DNA of 64,000 bases from Halomonas sp. I5-271120 (GCF_030553075.1 NZ_CP130701.1:2790001-2854000); one strand, 5' to 3'; positions 27,542-37,657 are shown, counted from the first letter of the stretch. Translations and numbers: made by a program. The notes: a model not told the origin generated them from the sequence alone.

Positions 27542-28024
27542 ATGCTATCGAGTCGCCCCTATCTCGCTAGGGCTCTGTATCAATGGCTTCTGGACAACGA
27601 TCAGACGCCTCATGTCGTCGTCGATGCCAAACAGCCTGGCGTCGAGGTGCCGGAACAGTTCGTGCAGAACGGTCAGATCGTGCTGAATATCGCGCCGCAG
27701 GCCGTTGAAGAACTGTTCATGGAAAACGATGCGATCAGCTTCAGCGCTCGCTTTGGCGGCAAGCCAATGCGGGTGATGGTGCCGATCGATGCCTTGATCG
27801 CGCTCTATGCCCGTGAAAACGGCGTGGGCATGGTGTTCGGTCACGAGCCGGTCATGCCGGGACATGAGGCGGAAGAGACTGACGCCGAGACTGGTGAAGC
27901 GGCATCCGACGAGCGCCCGTCACTGTCGAGCGTCGAGGATACTGGAGACGAAACCAGCAGTGGCGACGAGGGCGCGCCCAAGACGCCGCCCAAGGGTCGG
28001 CCATCGCTGCGCGTCATCAAGTAG
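27542..28024 (+). CDS. sspB: SspB, ClpXP specificity adaptor
   Basis: The 160-residue protein has the SspB tag-binding domain (about residues 1-110, with FSARFGGKPMRVMVPI), a long acidic and Ser-rich linker (residues 115-145), and the C-terminal ClpX-docking motif GRPSLRVIK. It delivers ssrA-tagged proteins to ClpXP. The GGAGG at 27531-27535 sets the start. The acidic linker is longer in feel than in E. coli, in line with a halophile. Confidence 0.95.
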   Translation: MLSSRPYLARALYQWLLDNDQTPHVVVDAKQPGVEVPEQFVQNGQIVLNIAPQAVEELFMENDAISFSARFGGKPMRVMVPIDALIALYARENGVGMVFGHEPVMPGHEAEETDAETGEAASDERPSLSSVEDTGDETSSGDEGAPKTPPKGRPSLRVIK

Positions 28025-28063
28025 ACTCAGCTGATACTTTTTCCCTGAGAGGGCGGAGACTTT

Positions 28064-28106
28064 CTCTAAAGTAGGTCTCTTAAGTAAGTCTCTAAAGTAG
28101 GTCTCT
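28064..28106 (+). repeat. 13-nt tandem repeat after sspB
   Basis: Units CTCTAAAGTAGGT (28064-28076), CTCTTAAGTAAGT (28077-28089) and CTCTAAAGTAGGT (28090-28102) are followed by a partial CTCTTGA. The array lies between the sspB stop and its terminator. Confidence 0.92.
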
Positions 28107-28124
28107 TGATTAAAAAAGCCCTTG

Positions 28125-28167
28125 AACACAAAACGGCAGGCCCGAGGGCCTGCCGTTTTGTGTTTGC
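28125..28167. terminator. Bidirectional terminator between sspB and dolP
   Basis: An 18-bp perfect stem starts AACACAAAACGGCAGGCC and its complement ends in TTTTGTGTTT; the loop is CGAG. It can act for both converging genes. Confidence 0.9.
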
Positions 28168-28192
28168 GTCATGATGCTCTGCAGAGTGCGGG

Positions 28193-28768
28193 TCAGTCGA
28201 GGTATTCGAAGACCTTGACGATCCGTTGCACGCCTCCCGCAGAGGATACGGCGGAAACGATGCGCTCGCTTTCGGCGCGGGTCACCAAGCCCATCAGATA
28301 GACGCTTGCGTTTTCCACCACGATATTGACGCGGCTCGCGTCGATGTTCTCGTTGGTCGCCAGGTTAGTCTTGAGGCGGGTGGACAGCCAGCCGTCGGAC
28401 AGGCGTTGGCTCATCGGCAGGTTGGCGGCAATCGCCAATTGGTTGTGTACCTGGCGCACGTTGCGCACCTGTTCGGCGACGCTGGTGGCCTTATTCTTGA
28501 GCTCATCGCTCGGCACCTGGCCGGTCAGCAGTACCACGCCATTGAAGACGTCGACGTTGATGCGGGCATCGGCCAGTCGGGCGTCGGTCTTGCCCAGGTT
28601 GACACTGACCTTGGTCTGGATGCTCTCGTCCTCGACCTTGCTGCCCAGGGTGCGTTCGCCATAGTTCTCGCCAATCGGGCCATCGTTGGCCACGTTGGCA
28701 ATGGTGGTGCAGCCGCCAAGGCCTAGGGTCAGGGCAAGAACAAGAGTGGGGATAATCGCGTTACGCAT
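28193..28768 (-). CDS. dolP: DolP (YraP), BON-domain outer-membrane lipoprotein
   Basis: The 191-residue product has a lipoprotein signal ending LGLGGC (lipidated Cys20) and two BON domains (about residues 45-110 and 120-190, with FNGVVLLTGQVPSDE and ASVYLMGLVTRAE). DolP binds anionic phospholipid at division sites and supports outer-membrane integrity and BAM. I take the ATG at 28768; a GTG at 28777 would give a GTGA overlap with diaA and is possible. It is the last gene of lpoA-yraN-diaA-dolP. Confidence 0.93.
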   Translation of the reverse strand: MRNAIIPTLVLALTLGLGGCTTIANVANDGPIGENYGERTLGSKVEDESIQTKVSVNLGKTDARLADARINVDVFNGVVLLTGQVPSDELKNKATSVAEQVRNVRQVHNQLAIAANLPMSQRLSDGWLSTRLKTNLATNENIDASRVNIVVENASVYLMGLVTRAESERIVSAVSSAGGVQRIVKVFEYLD

Positions 28769-28773
28769 GGGGA

Positions 28774-29391
<618 letters not shown>

Positions 29392-29760
29392 TCAGAACGC
29401 TTCGAAGGCGCCCTTGACCCAGAGAAACTCCAGGTCGGGGGCGCTGCCGGTGACGGCGACCACATCGAAGCGGCAGGGACATGATAGCCCGTTGCGGGCG
29501 AGATAAAAACGCGCCGCCTTGATTAGGCGACGCTGCTTGCTGGTCGTCACCGTCTCCAGTGGGTGACCGTGACGGCTGTCGCGACGATGACGAACCTCGA
29601 CGAACACCAGGGTCTCGCCCTCGCGCATCACCAGGTCCAACTCGCCGCCCTTGGCGTGCTGGTTTCGTGCGACCGGGGTGAGGCCGCGGGCGGCGAGCCA
29701 ATCGTTGGCCAGGGCCTCGATGGCAGCGCCGCGCGCCCTTGCGTCAGCGGAGCTCGCCAT
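29392..29760 (-). CDS. yraN: YraN family protein (UPF0102, nuclease fold)
   Basis: The 122-residue protein has the restriction-endonuclease-like core GELDLVMREGETLVFVEVRHR, in which ELD and EVR(H) resemble a PD-(D/E)xK site. Function is not established; a role in DNA processing is inferred from the fold. Its start lies 17 bases inside the end of lpoA, in another frame, suggesting coupling. The family is near universal in this gene order. Confidence 0.92.
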   Translation of the reverse strand: MASSADARARGAAIEALANDWLAARGLTPVARNQHAKGGELDLVMREGETLVFVEVRHRRDSRHGHPLETVTTSKQRRLIKAARFYLARNGLSCPCRFDVVAVTGSAPDLEFLWVKGAFEAF

Positions 29761-31633
29761 TGCTCAGGTCACCATTGCCTAACCCACTGTTGTCAAGCTC
29801 GCCATCGCTGGCGCCGGTATTGCCTCTGCCGTCTGTCTGACCGGCCGGCCGGCGATTGCCCGAATCGGTATCGGTATCGGTGTCGATCATTCGTTCGCCT
29901 TCGGCTTCCAGGGGCGGCTGTGGCAAGCCGTCGATGAACTCCGCCCAAGGCAGCTGACGCTGGATGCGGCCATCATTGGCGGCGCGCAAGGTACCGGTAG
30001 CGCCGAACAGCTCGCTGCCGCTAATGGCCTGGAACTGGGGGAGACGCACGCCGAGTTCATAGGCGTCGACGCCCATGGCCATCAGCTTGAGCAGCGCGGG
30101 GTCGTCGGCTTCTGCGGACAGGGTGCGATAGCTTGCATAGAAAGGTAGTGCCTCGACGCCGCCAACGGCCGCATCGGGAATCAGCCAGGGGATCTCGACG
30201 AAACGCACGCCGTTCAGGTCGCTATCGGATCGCGGCTGAGGCCGCCCCTCGTAGGCCTGAGATGTCGCGTAGACCGGCAGGTCCGGCTGCTTCTGGTAGT
30301 CGAGCGTGGGTGGGATCTGGCGAGCGTAGCTTGGCAGTCCGAGCAGAAACATCATGTCTACCGGTCCACTCAGGCTGAGCAGACGCTTGACGCTGTTATT
30401 GACCAGGGCTTCTGGGTCGTAGTGCATCAAGTGTCCGATGTCGCCGCCCTGGTCTTCCCAGGTCTCACGGAAGGCTGTGCCGACTCGACGCCCCCAGTCA
30501 TTGTTGGGCACCATGGCCGCCGCGCGACGGTGGCCGTCGCGAGCAGCGCGGATGGCCACCTGGCGTGCCTCATCCTCGACGGAAAGGCCGTATTGGAAGA
30601 GGTTTTCGGCGGCGTTGCGCTCGGCAGTGCCGTAGTTCAGGGCGAGTGTCGGCAGCGGCAGTCGCTGGCGCTTTTCCAGCTCTTCGACCTTGCTCTTGGC
30701 CAGAGGGCCGATCACGACTTGGGCGCCACGCATGGTGGCTTCGGCATACAGGGTGTTCAGATCCTGTTGGCTCGAGTCGATGAAATCCAGCTTGGGGGTG
30801 AAAGCGCCCTGTTGGCCGGCCTGTTCGTGGCGGGTCTCGATGCCGCGGCGGATGCGCCCGGCGACGGAGGCCAGCGGGCCCGACTCGGGCAGCAGGATGG
30901 CGATGCGCTCGACCCGAGTGCCGCGCAGATCGCGCAGGGCCAGCAGCTCGGCGGGCGGCTTGCGGGCAGCCGGATGATTGCGGTTGGCGTCGCGCCAGTT
31001 CGACAGTTGGACGAGCAGTTTATCAATATCGCCACCGCTCTGGCGTTGCAGCTCGAGCAGCGACAGCCAGCCCTGCGTCAGCTCATCGGCGTTGCTGCGC
31101 AGTGTCATCAGATCCTGTGCCGAGAGACGGTTTAGCTGCTTCCAGATAGCGTCGTTGGGGACATCGCTGCCGGTGGCTGCCTGGGCCTTCAGCATGGCCT
31201 GGGTCGCGGCCAGCGGTTCGTCGAGCATGCCCAGCGCCAGGCCGCGGCGGTAGCGCAGGTTATTGGCGGCGTCCTGGTCCAATTGCGCGCCGGCTTCAAG
31301 CAGGTCGGTGGCCTGAATCACGCTCCAGCCGTCTTCGGCCTCTAACCCCAGGCGCGACAGCAGCAGCGCCCATTCCTGGCGACGCTCGGCGCTGAGGGCG
31401 GTGTCGTCGAGCTGGGTAGCGATCTCCTTGGCCTTAGCCGCCTCGCCACGGCGTGCTAGGATGGTGGCCGCCTCGAGGCGGCTGTCGGCTGCCTGGCCGG
31501 GGGCCTGCTGCTCGGCCTGGCTGAGCAAGGCCTCCGGCGAACGCTCGGTCGACATCAGACTGGGCGCGGCGCAGCCGCTGACCATCAGTGCAAGCAGCGC
31601 CGCAGCCAGCAAGCCGCGTGACGATGTGTTCAT
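29744..31633 (-). CDS. lpoA: LpoA, outer-membrane lipoprotein activator of PBP1a
   Basis: The 629-residue product has a lipoprotein signal ending MVSGC (Cys21), an N-terminal helical TPR-like domain to about residue 250, and a C-terminal periplasmic-binding-protein-like domain (RVERIAILLPESGPLASVAG onward). It reaches through the wall to activate PBP1a. The ATG at 31633 has AAGGAAGGG upstream; the open frame to 31711 overlaps rsmI and lacks a signal. The last ~55 residues are low-complexity, with DTDTDTD and repeated NG(D/E)L units encoded by short DNA repeats, an oddity compared with relatives. Confidence 0.92.
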   Translation of the reverse strand: MNTSSRGLLAAALLALMVSGCAAPSLMSTERSPEALLSQAEQQAPGQAADSRLEAATILARRGEAAKAKEIATQLDDTALSAERRQEWALLLSRLGLEAEDGWSVIQATDLLEAGAQLDQDAANNLRYRRGLALGMLDEPLAATQAMLKAQAATGSDVPNDAIWKQLNRLSAQDLMTLRSNADELTQGWLSLLELQRQSGGDIDKLLVQLSNWRDANRNHPAARKPPAELLALRDLRGTRVERIAILLPESGPLASVAGRIRRGIETRHEQAGQQGAFTPKLDFIDSSQQDLNTLYAEATMRGAQVVIGPLAKSKVEELEKRQRLPLPTLALNYGTAERNAAENLFQYGLSVEDEARQVAIRAARDGHRRAAAMVPNNDWGRRVGTAFRETWEDQGGDIGHLMHYDPEALVNNSVKRLLSLSGPVDMMFLLGLPSYARQIPPTLDYQKQPDLPVYATSQAYEGRPQPRSDSDLNGVRFVEIPWLIPDAAVGGVEALPFYASYRTLSAEADDPALLKLMAMGVDAYELGVRLPQFQAISGSELFGATGTLRAANDGRIQRQLPWAEFIDGLPQPPLEAEGERMIDTDTDTDSGNRRPAGQTDGRGNTGASDGELDNSGLGNGDLSNGELR

Positions 31634-31670
31634 GAATCCCTTCCTTAGATAACCCGCTTTCGGAATCGTA

Positions 31671-32531
31671 ATGACAGTTTCAGATATTGGAGCATTGTAC
31701 GTGGTCGCCACGCCGATTGGGAATCTCGACGATCTGTCGCCCAGGGCCCGTCAGGTGCTGGCTGATGTCGCTGTGATTGCCGCCGAGGATACCCGCCACA
31801 GTGCGCGCCTGCTGCGCCATCTGGGCCTTGAGCGGCCAATGCTCTCGCTGCACGAGCACAATGAAAGCGGGCGCGTCGCGCAGCTCAAGGCGCGGCTTGC
31901 CGCCGGCGAGGATGTGGCCTTGATCAGCGATGCCGGCACGCCGCTGATCTGTGATCCCGGCTTCTTGCTGGTCCGCGAGCTGCGTGCCAGCGGCTATCGA
32001 GTGGTGCCGATTCCTGGGGCCTGTGCTTTCGTCGCGGCACTCTCTGCGGCGGGGCTGCCTACCGACCGTTTCCTCTTTCAAGGCTTTTTGCCGGCCAAGG
32101 GCAGCGGCCGCCGCGGCCGCCTTTCGGCGCTGGTTGAGCGGGAAGAAACCCTGATCTTCTACGAATCCCCTCACCGTATTCGCGATACTCTCGAGGACAT
32201 CGCCGGCAGTTTCGGCGCGCGGCGAGTGGTACTCGCCCGGGAACTGACCAAGACCTTCGAGACCTTCCTCGATGGCGATGCTACCTCGCTACTGTCGCGA
32301 ATGGAGGAGGACCCGGATCAGGCGCGGGGCGAATTTGTGGTGATGGTGGCCGGCGCCTCGCCCAAGACGGACGACGATGAGGCGCTGGTCGAGGCCGAGA
32401 CGCTGCTCAAGGCGCTGCTCGCCGAAGGGGTGGGCGTCAAGCAGGCGGCGGCGATCACCACCCGCTTGCTCGGCGGCGCCAAGAAGGCCTGGTACGCCCG
32501 TGCCCAGGCGCTCAAGGACGAGGCCGGGTGA
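31671..32531 (+). CDS. rsmI: 16S rRNA (cytidine1402-2'-O)-methyltransferase
   Basis: The 286-residue tetrapyrrole-methylase-fold enzyme has LYVVATPIGNLDDLSPRA, EDTRHSARLL, SDAGTPLICDPG and FYESPHRI. RsmI methylates C1402 of 16S rRNA in the P-site together with RsmH, whose gene is 0.5 kb downstream. It is divergent from lpoA, with only 37 bp between starts, so the two promoters must overlap each other or the coding ends. Confidence 0.95.
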   Translation: MTVSDIGALYVVATPIGNLDDLSPRARQVLADVAVIAAEDTRHSARLLRHLGLERPMLSLHEHNESGRVAQLKARLAAGEDVALISDAGTPLICDPGFLLVRELRASGYRVVPIPGACAFVAALSAAGLPTDRFLFQGFLPAKGSGRRGRLSALVEREETLIFYESPHRIRDTLEDIAGSFGARRVVLARELTKTFETFLDGDATSLLSRMEEDPDQARGEFVVMVAGASPKTDDDEALVEAETLLKALLAEGVGVKQAAAITTRLLGGAKKAWYARAQALKDEAG

Positions 32532-32556
32532 CGTGGCTCGGTCATGCAGTCATCGC

Positions 32557-32585
32557 TTGAGGGGGGATGGCTGCGCTGGTATTCT
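32557..32585 (+). promoter_or_regulatory. rnpB: rnpB promoter
   Basis: TTGAGG (32557-32562) and TATTCT (32580-32585) are spaced by 17 bp, and the RNA 5' end at 32594 falls 9 bases after the -10, as expected. The promoter lies just after the rsmI stop. Confidence 0.75.
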
Positions 32586-32593
32586 TCGCCGCT

Positions 32594-32955
<362 letters not shown>

Positions 32956-32968
32956 TTCCATTCCCCAT

Positions 32969-33004
32969 CACCGGCTGGCCATGAGATGGTCGGCCGGTGT
33001 TTAT
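32969..33004 (+). terminator. Probable rnpB terminator
   Basis: CACCGGC (32969-32975) pairs with GCCGGTG (32993-32999), with an inner CCAT/ATGG stem, followed by TTTAT. The T-run is short, so some read-through into rsmH is likely; the gap to rsmH is only 67 bp. Confidence 0.55.
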
Positions 33005-33022
33005 GTTCGTATCGAGACCTGC

Positions 33023-33979
33023 ATGACCTCACCTGAGAACGCCGCGGCCCCGTCTTCCTTTCTCCATGAAAGCGTGCTGCTCGACGGGGCGGTCGATGCC
33101 CTGCTCGTCGACCCCGCCGGTGCCTATCTCGACGGCACCTTCGGACGCGGCGGGCACTCCCGCCTGATCCTCTCGCGCCTGGCGCCAGAAGGACGTCTGC
33201 TGGCCATTGATCGCGATCCTCAGGCGCTGGCGGAAGCGGCCAGCATCGATGATGCCCGCTTTGCCATCGAGCGGGGTGAGTTCGCAAGGCTCGGTGAGAT
33301 CGCCACCGCGCACGATCTGCACGGCCGGCTATCCGGCATCCTGCTTGATGTGGGTGTGTCCTCTCCCCAGCTCGACGACCCGGAGCGTGGCTTCAGTTTC
33401 ATGCGCGATGGTCCGCTGGACATGCGTATGGACCCCGATCACGGCGAGAGTGCGGCCGACTGGCTTTCGCGGGCCAAGGTCGAGGACATCGCCTGGGTAT
33501 TCAAGACCCATGGCGAAGAGCGCTTCGCCAAGCGTCTGGCTCGGGCCATCGTCGAGCGCCGTCAGGAGCGCCCTTTCACTCGCACCGGCGATCTGGCGGA
33601 AGTCATCAAGACGGCGCACCCCGCCTGGGAAAAGGGCAAGCATCCGGCGACGCGTGCCTTCCAGGCATTGCGCATCCATGTCAACGGGGAGCTCGAACAA
33701 CTCGATGCCGCGCTCGACGCCGCACTGGAGGCCCTGGCGCCGGGCGGGCATCTGGTGGTCATCAGCTTTCATTCCCTCGAGGATCGGCGCGTCAAGCGCT
33801 TCATCCGCGAGCATGTGCGTGGCGACACCCACTTGCCCCGCGGCATGCCGATCCGCGATGATCAGCTCAATCGCCGCCTTGAAGCCGTCGGCAAGGCCCG
33901 GCGGGCCAATGCCGCCGAAGTCGAGGGGAATCCCCGTGCGCGCAGTGCCGTGATGCGAGTGGCGCGCAAGCTGAAATAG
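33023..33979 (+). CDS. rsmH: 16S rRNA (cytosine1402-N4)-methyltransferase
   Basis: The 318-residue SAM-dependent enzyme has [46 protein letters not shown] and [12 protein letters not shown]. It modifies C1402 together with RsmI. It opens the dcw cluster here; the usual first gene mraZ is missing from its place. The ATG at 33023 fits homologues, and the open frame upstream runs through rnpB. Confidence 0.96.
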   Translation: MTSPENAAAPSSFLHESVLLDGAVDALLVDPAGAYLDGTFGRGGHSRLILSRLAPEGRLLAIDRDPQALAEAASIDDARFAIERGEFARLGEIATAHDLHGRLSGILLDVGVSSPQLDDPERGFSFMRDGPLDMRMDPDHGESAADWLSRAKVEDIAWVFKTHGEERFAKRLARAIVERRQERPFTRTGDLAEVIKTAHPAWEKGKHPATRAFQALRIHVNGELEQLDAALDAALEALAPGGHLVVISFHSLEDRRVKRFIREHVRGDTHLPRGMPIRDDQLNRRLEAVGKARRANAAEVEGNPRARSAVMRVARKLK

Positions 33980-34046
33980 CCAGCACCCCGCAATCCGCTA
34001 GCCGCCAAGAGGCAGCAGCCGAGACGCAGCAGCTAAAAGGAGCGAC

Positions 34047-34364
34047 ATGAGCCAGGGACGAGTCTGGATGCCAGGCCTGGAGGCGAGCCAACTTCCGAAG
34101 CTGCGCCTCCTGCTGGTACTGCTGCTGGTTGTGGCGGCCTTGGTGAGTGCCTTGGCAGTCACCACCACCAGCCATTTGACCCGGGTGCAATACGCCCGCC
34201 TTCAGCAGCTCGAGCGCGAGCAGAACCAGCTACAGACCGAGTGGGGGCAGCTGCTGCTCGAGGAGAGTGCCTGGTCAAGCCCGGCGCGTATCGAGCGACT
34301 TGCCAGTGAGCGGTTGGAGATGCGCCTACCCGATATCGAGAGGGTTGAGGTGATCGGCCCATGA
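34047..34364 (+). CDS. ftsL: Cell division protein FtsL
   Basis: The 105-residue bitopic protein has a short cytoplasmic tail, one membrane helix (LLLVLLLVVAALVSALAV) and a periplasmic leucine-zipper-like coiled coil (LQQLEREQNQLQTEWGQL). With FtsB and FtsQ it activates FtsWI. It overlaps ftsI by 4 bases (ATGA at 34361). It is identified by position and architecture, as the family is poorly conserved in sequence. Confidence 0.92.
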   Translation: MSQGRVWMPGLEASQLPKLRLLLVLLLVVAALVSALAVTTTSHLTRVQYARLQQLEREQNQLQTEWGQLLLEESAWSSPARIERLASERLEMRLPDIERVEVIGP

Positions 34365-36103
34365 GCACGACCCAGCGCCGCGCTGCCACACCACGTCGCC
34401 CGCCTCCCAGCGCTCCCTTGGGCGCTTTTCGCTACCGGCTGATGCTGGGGCTGATCCTGCTGGCCCTGTGCATGCTCGGCGCGCGTATCGCCTACCTGCA
34501 CGTTATCGACCGCTCCTTTTTGCAGGGGCAGGGCGATGCCCGCACCTTGCGCGTCGAATCGATCAGCGCTCATCGGGGCATGATCACCGACCGCAACGGC
34601 GAGCCGTTGGCGATCTCCACGCCGGTGGTCAGTCTCTGGGCCAATCCTCAGGAGTTGCCGCCGGACGACATTCAGCGTCTGGTGCTGGCGAAAGCCCTGG
34701 ATGTCGACCTGGATGACCTGAATGCGCGTATCGCCCGTTATTCCGAGCGTGAGTTCATGTATCTGCGCCGTCAGATGACGCCCGCCGATGCTCAGGAGGT
34801 TCTCGATCTCAACCTGCCGGGCATCTATCGCCAGCTCGAATATCGTCGCTACTATCCGTCGGGCGAGGCCTCGGCCCAGCTGCTTGGCGTGACCAACGTC
34901 GACGATCGTGGGCAGGAGGGGCTGGAGCTTGCCTATAACAATTATCTGTCAGGGACGCCGGGCAAGCGCCGGGTGCTCAAGGATCGTCGGGGCCGCCTGG
35001 TACGTGATCTGCACCTGCTCAAGGAGGCCGACCCCGGCGGTGAGCTGGTCCTGGCGATGGATCAGCGACTGCAGTACATGGCCTACCGGGAGCTCAAGGC
35101 GGCCGTTCAGGAGCGTAACGCCGACGGCGGCACCCTGGTGATGATGGATGCTCGCACCGGCGAAGTGCTGGCGATGGCCAACCAGCCGTCCTACAACCCC
35201 AACAACCGTGCCGGCCTCGATCCCCGCAGCCTGCGCAACCAGGCCATCGTAGACGTCTTCGAGCCAGGCTCGGTGATGAAGCCGCTGGCCATGTCCGCGG
35301 CCCTCGAGACCGATCGCTATTCGCCCGATACCGTGGTCGATACGTCGCCTGGCTGGATGCGTCTGGATAACCGCTTCACCATCCGCGACTTTCGCAACTA
35401 CGGCAAGCTGACCCTGGGCGGAATTCTCAGGAAGTCCTCGAACATCGGCATGAGCCGCATTGCCCTCGACCTGCCCGATACGGCAGTGGTCGATACCTAC
35501 CGCCGCCTCGGGCTCGGCCAGTCGCCGGGCACGGGCTTCCCGGGGGAAGCCGACGGCACCCTGCCGGCCCCGGTGCGTTTGGCCGACAGCCAGCGTGCCA
35601 GCCTGGCCTACGGCTACGGCCTGTCAGTGTCGGCCCTGCAGTTGGCCAGCGCCTATACGGCGATTGCCAACCATGGGCGCCGCTTGCCTCCTTCGCTTCT
35701 CAAGCGCGATGAGCCGCCCGAGGGGTCTGTCGTCATTGAGCCGCGGGTCGCCGATGAACTGCTTGGCATGATGGAGCAGGTGGTGCAGCCTGACACCGGC
35801 GCGCACCGTGGCGTTGTGCCTGGCTACCGGGTGGCCGGCAAGACCGGTACCGTGCACAAGGCGTCCGGAGGCGGCTACGAAGAGGACGCCTACCGCGGCC
35901 TCTTCGTCGGCATCGCCCCGGCCTCCGATCCGCGACTCGTCACGGTCGTGATGATCGACCATCCCCGTGGGGGAGACTACTATGGCGGCCTGGTCGCGGC
36001 GCCGGTGTTCTCGACCGTCGTCGGCAACGCCTTGCGCCTGCTCGATGTGCCGCCCGACCAAGATACTCTCCAAGATACTCCTTCGTCCGCCGACGCCCCT
36101 TGA
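34361..36103 (+). CDS. ftsI: Penicillin-binding protein 3 (septal transpeptidase)
   Basis: The 580-residue class B PBP has a membrane anchor (residues about 25-45), the pedestal domain, and a transpeptidase domain with Ser304-Val-Met-Lys (SxxK), SSN and KTGT motifs. It crosslinks septal peptidoglycan with FtsW. Length is close to E. coli PBP3 (588). A short Gln/Asp/Pro-rich C-terminal tail follows the catalytic domain. Confidence 0.96.
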   Translation: MSTTQRRAATPRRPPPSAPLGAFRYRLMLGLILLALCMLGARIAYLHVIDRSFLQGQGDARTLRVESISAHRGMITDRNGEPLAISTPVVSLWANPQELPPDDIQRLVLAKALDVDLDDLNARIARYSEREFMYLRRQMTPADAQEVLDLNLPGIYRQLEYRRYYPSGEASAQLLGVTNVDDRGQEGLELAYNNYLSGTPGKRRVLKDRRGRLVRDLHLLKEADPGGELVLAMDQRLQYMAYRELKAAVQERNADGGTLVMMDARTGEVLAMANQPSYNPNNRAGLDPRSLRNQAIVDVFEPGSVMKPLAMSAALETDRYSPDTVVDTSPGWMRLDNRFTIRDFRNYGKLTLGGILRKSSNIGMSRIALDLPDTAVVDTYRRLGLGQSPGTGFPGEADGTLPAPVRLADSQRASLAYGYGLSVSALQLASAYTAIANHGRRLPPSLLKRDEPPEGSVVIEPRVADELLGMMEQVVQPDTGAHRGVVPGYRVAGKTGTVHKASGGGYEEDAYRGLFVGIAPASDPRLVTVVMIDHPRGGDYYGGLVAAPVFSTVVGNALRLLDVPPDQDTLQDTPSSADAP

Positions 36104-36118
36104 TTCCAGGAGACACGC

Positions 36119-37657
36119 ATGCAGGTTGACAACTCGCGACTCCTCGCCAGCCTTGAGGCCTTCTGGCCCGGCATCACCGCTGCGCTTCCCGCCCAGCCCG
36201 AGGGGCCGCGCCGGTTGATCCAGGACAGCCGGCATGTGATCCCGGGCGATGTCTTCATCGCGCTGCCCGGCGTGCATGTCGATGGCCGTGACTATCTGAC
36301 CCAGGCGCTGGAGGCCGGCGCCGCGCTGGTGCTTTGCCATTTCGATGCCGAGACGCCTCCCTATGAGGAAGCCGATGATCCACGGGTGCTGATGCTGACC
36401 GGCCTCAGTTACTGCGTAGGTGAGCTCGGCCGGGCACTGTTTCAGGTGCCGGAGCACCAGCAGCTGATCGGCGTCACCGGCACCAACGGCAAGAGTTCGG
36501 TAACGCACTACATCGCTGCCCTGAGTGAGGCCGTGGGTCGTCCCTGCGGACTGATCGGCACGCTGGGTAGCGGGCGCCCGGGGGCGTTGGTGGATAGCGG
36601 CCTGACCACGCCGGGCCCCCTGGCGCTGCAGGAAAGCCTCGCTGAGATGGCCGCCCAGGGCCTTAATCGCGTGGCCATGGAGGTGTCGTCTCACGCCCTC
36701 GATCAGCAGCGCCTCGAGGGTTGCAGGGTGCAGGCCGCGGTGTTCACCAACCTGACCCGCGATCATCTGGATTACCACAGCGGCATGGCCGACTATGCCG
36801 CCGCCAAGGCGAAGCTCTTCAAGCGCTCCGAGCTCGAGCTGGCCGTGGTCAATGGCGATGATTCGCTGGCGAGGCTGATGTTGGCCGGTCTGCCCAAGGG
36901 CGTCCGGGTGCTGGCCACCGGCGAGGACGAAGCCACCACCTTCAGAGTGCTCGATTGGGAGCCGTGCCCCGACGGCCAGCGAGCACTGATCGCCAGTCCC
37001 GATGGAGAGTTCGCGCTGGCGCTGTCACTGATGGGACGTTTCAACCTGGACAACGTCCTGCTGGCGATGGCCACACTCTACGGCCTCGGGGAATCCCTTG
37101 AGGATATCAGCGTGGCCGCGGGGCAGCTGGCCCCGGTGCCGGGGCGCATGCAGCCGCTCTTCCGGCCCGGCCAGCCGTCAGTGGTGGTCGATTACGCCCA
37201 TACGCCGGATGCGCTGGACAATGCCCTGGCCGCGCTGCGGGCGCACCTGGGCAAGTCCGGCCAACTGTGGTGCCTGTTCGGCTGCGGTGGTGATCGCGAT
37301 CGCGGCAAGCGACCGCTGATGGCCCGTGCGGCCGCTTCCCATGCTGACCGGCTGGTGATTACCGACGACAACCCGCGGGGCGAGGATGCGGCGGCGATTC
37401 GAGGCCAGATCCTCGAGGGGCTGGAACCGGCCCAGCGGGACGTGGCCCGGTGCATCGAGGGACGTCGCGCGGCGATTCGGGCCTGCCTCGAAGCCGCCGG
37501 ACCGAACGATGTAGTACTGGTCGCGGGCAAGGGCCACGAGACGTATCAGGAGATTGGCGGCGTGCGTCATGACTTTTCCGATGCCGAAGAGATCACCCAG
37601 GCCTTGGATGACCTCGCGTCCTTGCCCGGTGACGCTGGGCCGGAGTCGCGTTCATGA
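36119..37657 (+). CDS. murE: UDP-MurNAc-tripeptide synthetase (meso-DAP adding)
   Basis: The 512-residue Mur ligase has the ATP-binding GVTGTNGKSSVTHY and the DNPR motif (ITDDNPRGED), which marks meso-diaminopimelate as substrate. It adds mDAP to UDP-MurNAc-Ala-Glu in the cytoplasm. A CCAGGAG Shine-Dalgarno precedes the ATG. Its stop overlaps murF by 4 bases (ATGA). Confidence 0.96.
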   Translation: MQVDNSRLLASLEAFWPGITAALPAQPEGPRRLIQDSRHVIPGDVFIALPGVHVDGRDYLTQALEAGAALVLCHFDAETPPYEEADDPRVLMLTGLSYCVGELGRALFQVPEHQQLIGVTGTNGKSSVTHYIAALSEAVGRPCGLIGTLGSGRPGALVDSGLTTPGPLALQESLAEMAAQGLNRVAMEVSSHALDQQRLEGCRVQAAVFTNLTRDHLDYHSGMADYAAAKAKLFKRSELELAVVNGDDSLARLMLAGLPKGVRVLATGEDEATTFRVLDWEPCPDGQRALIASPDGEFALALSLMGRFNLDNVLLAMATLYGLGESLEDISVAAGQLAPVPGRMQPLFRPGQPSVVVDYAHTPDALDNALAALRAHLGKSGQLWCLFGCGGDRDRGKRPLMARAAASHADRLVITDDNPRGEDAAAIRGQILEGLEPAQRDVARCIEGRRAAIRACLEAAGPNDVVLVAGKGHETYQEIGGVRHDFSDAEEITQALDDLASLPGDAGPESRS

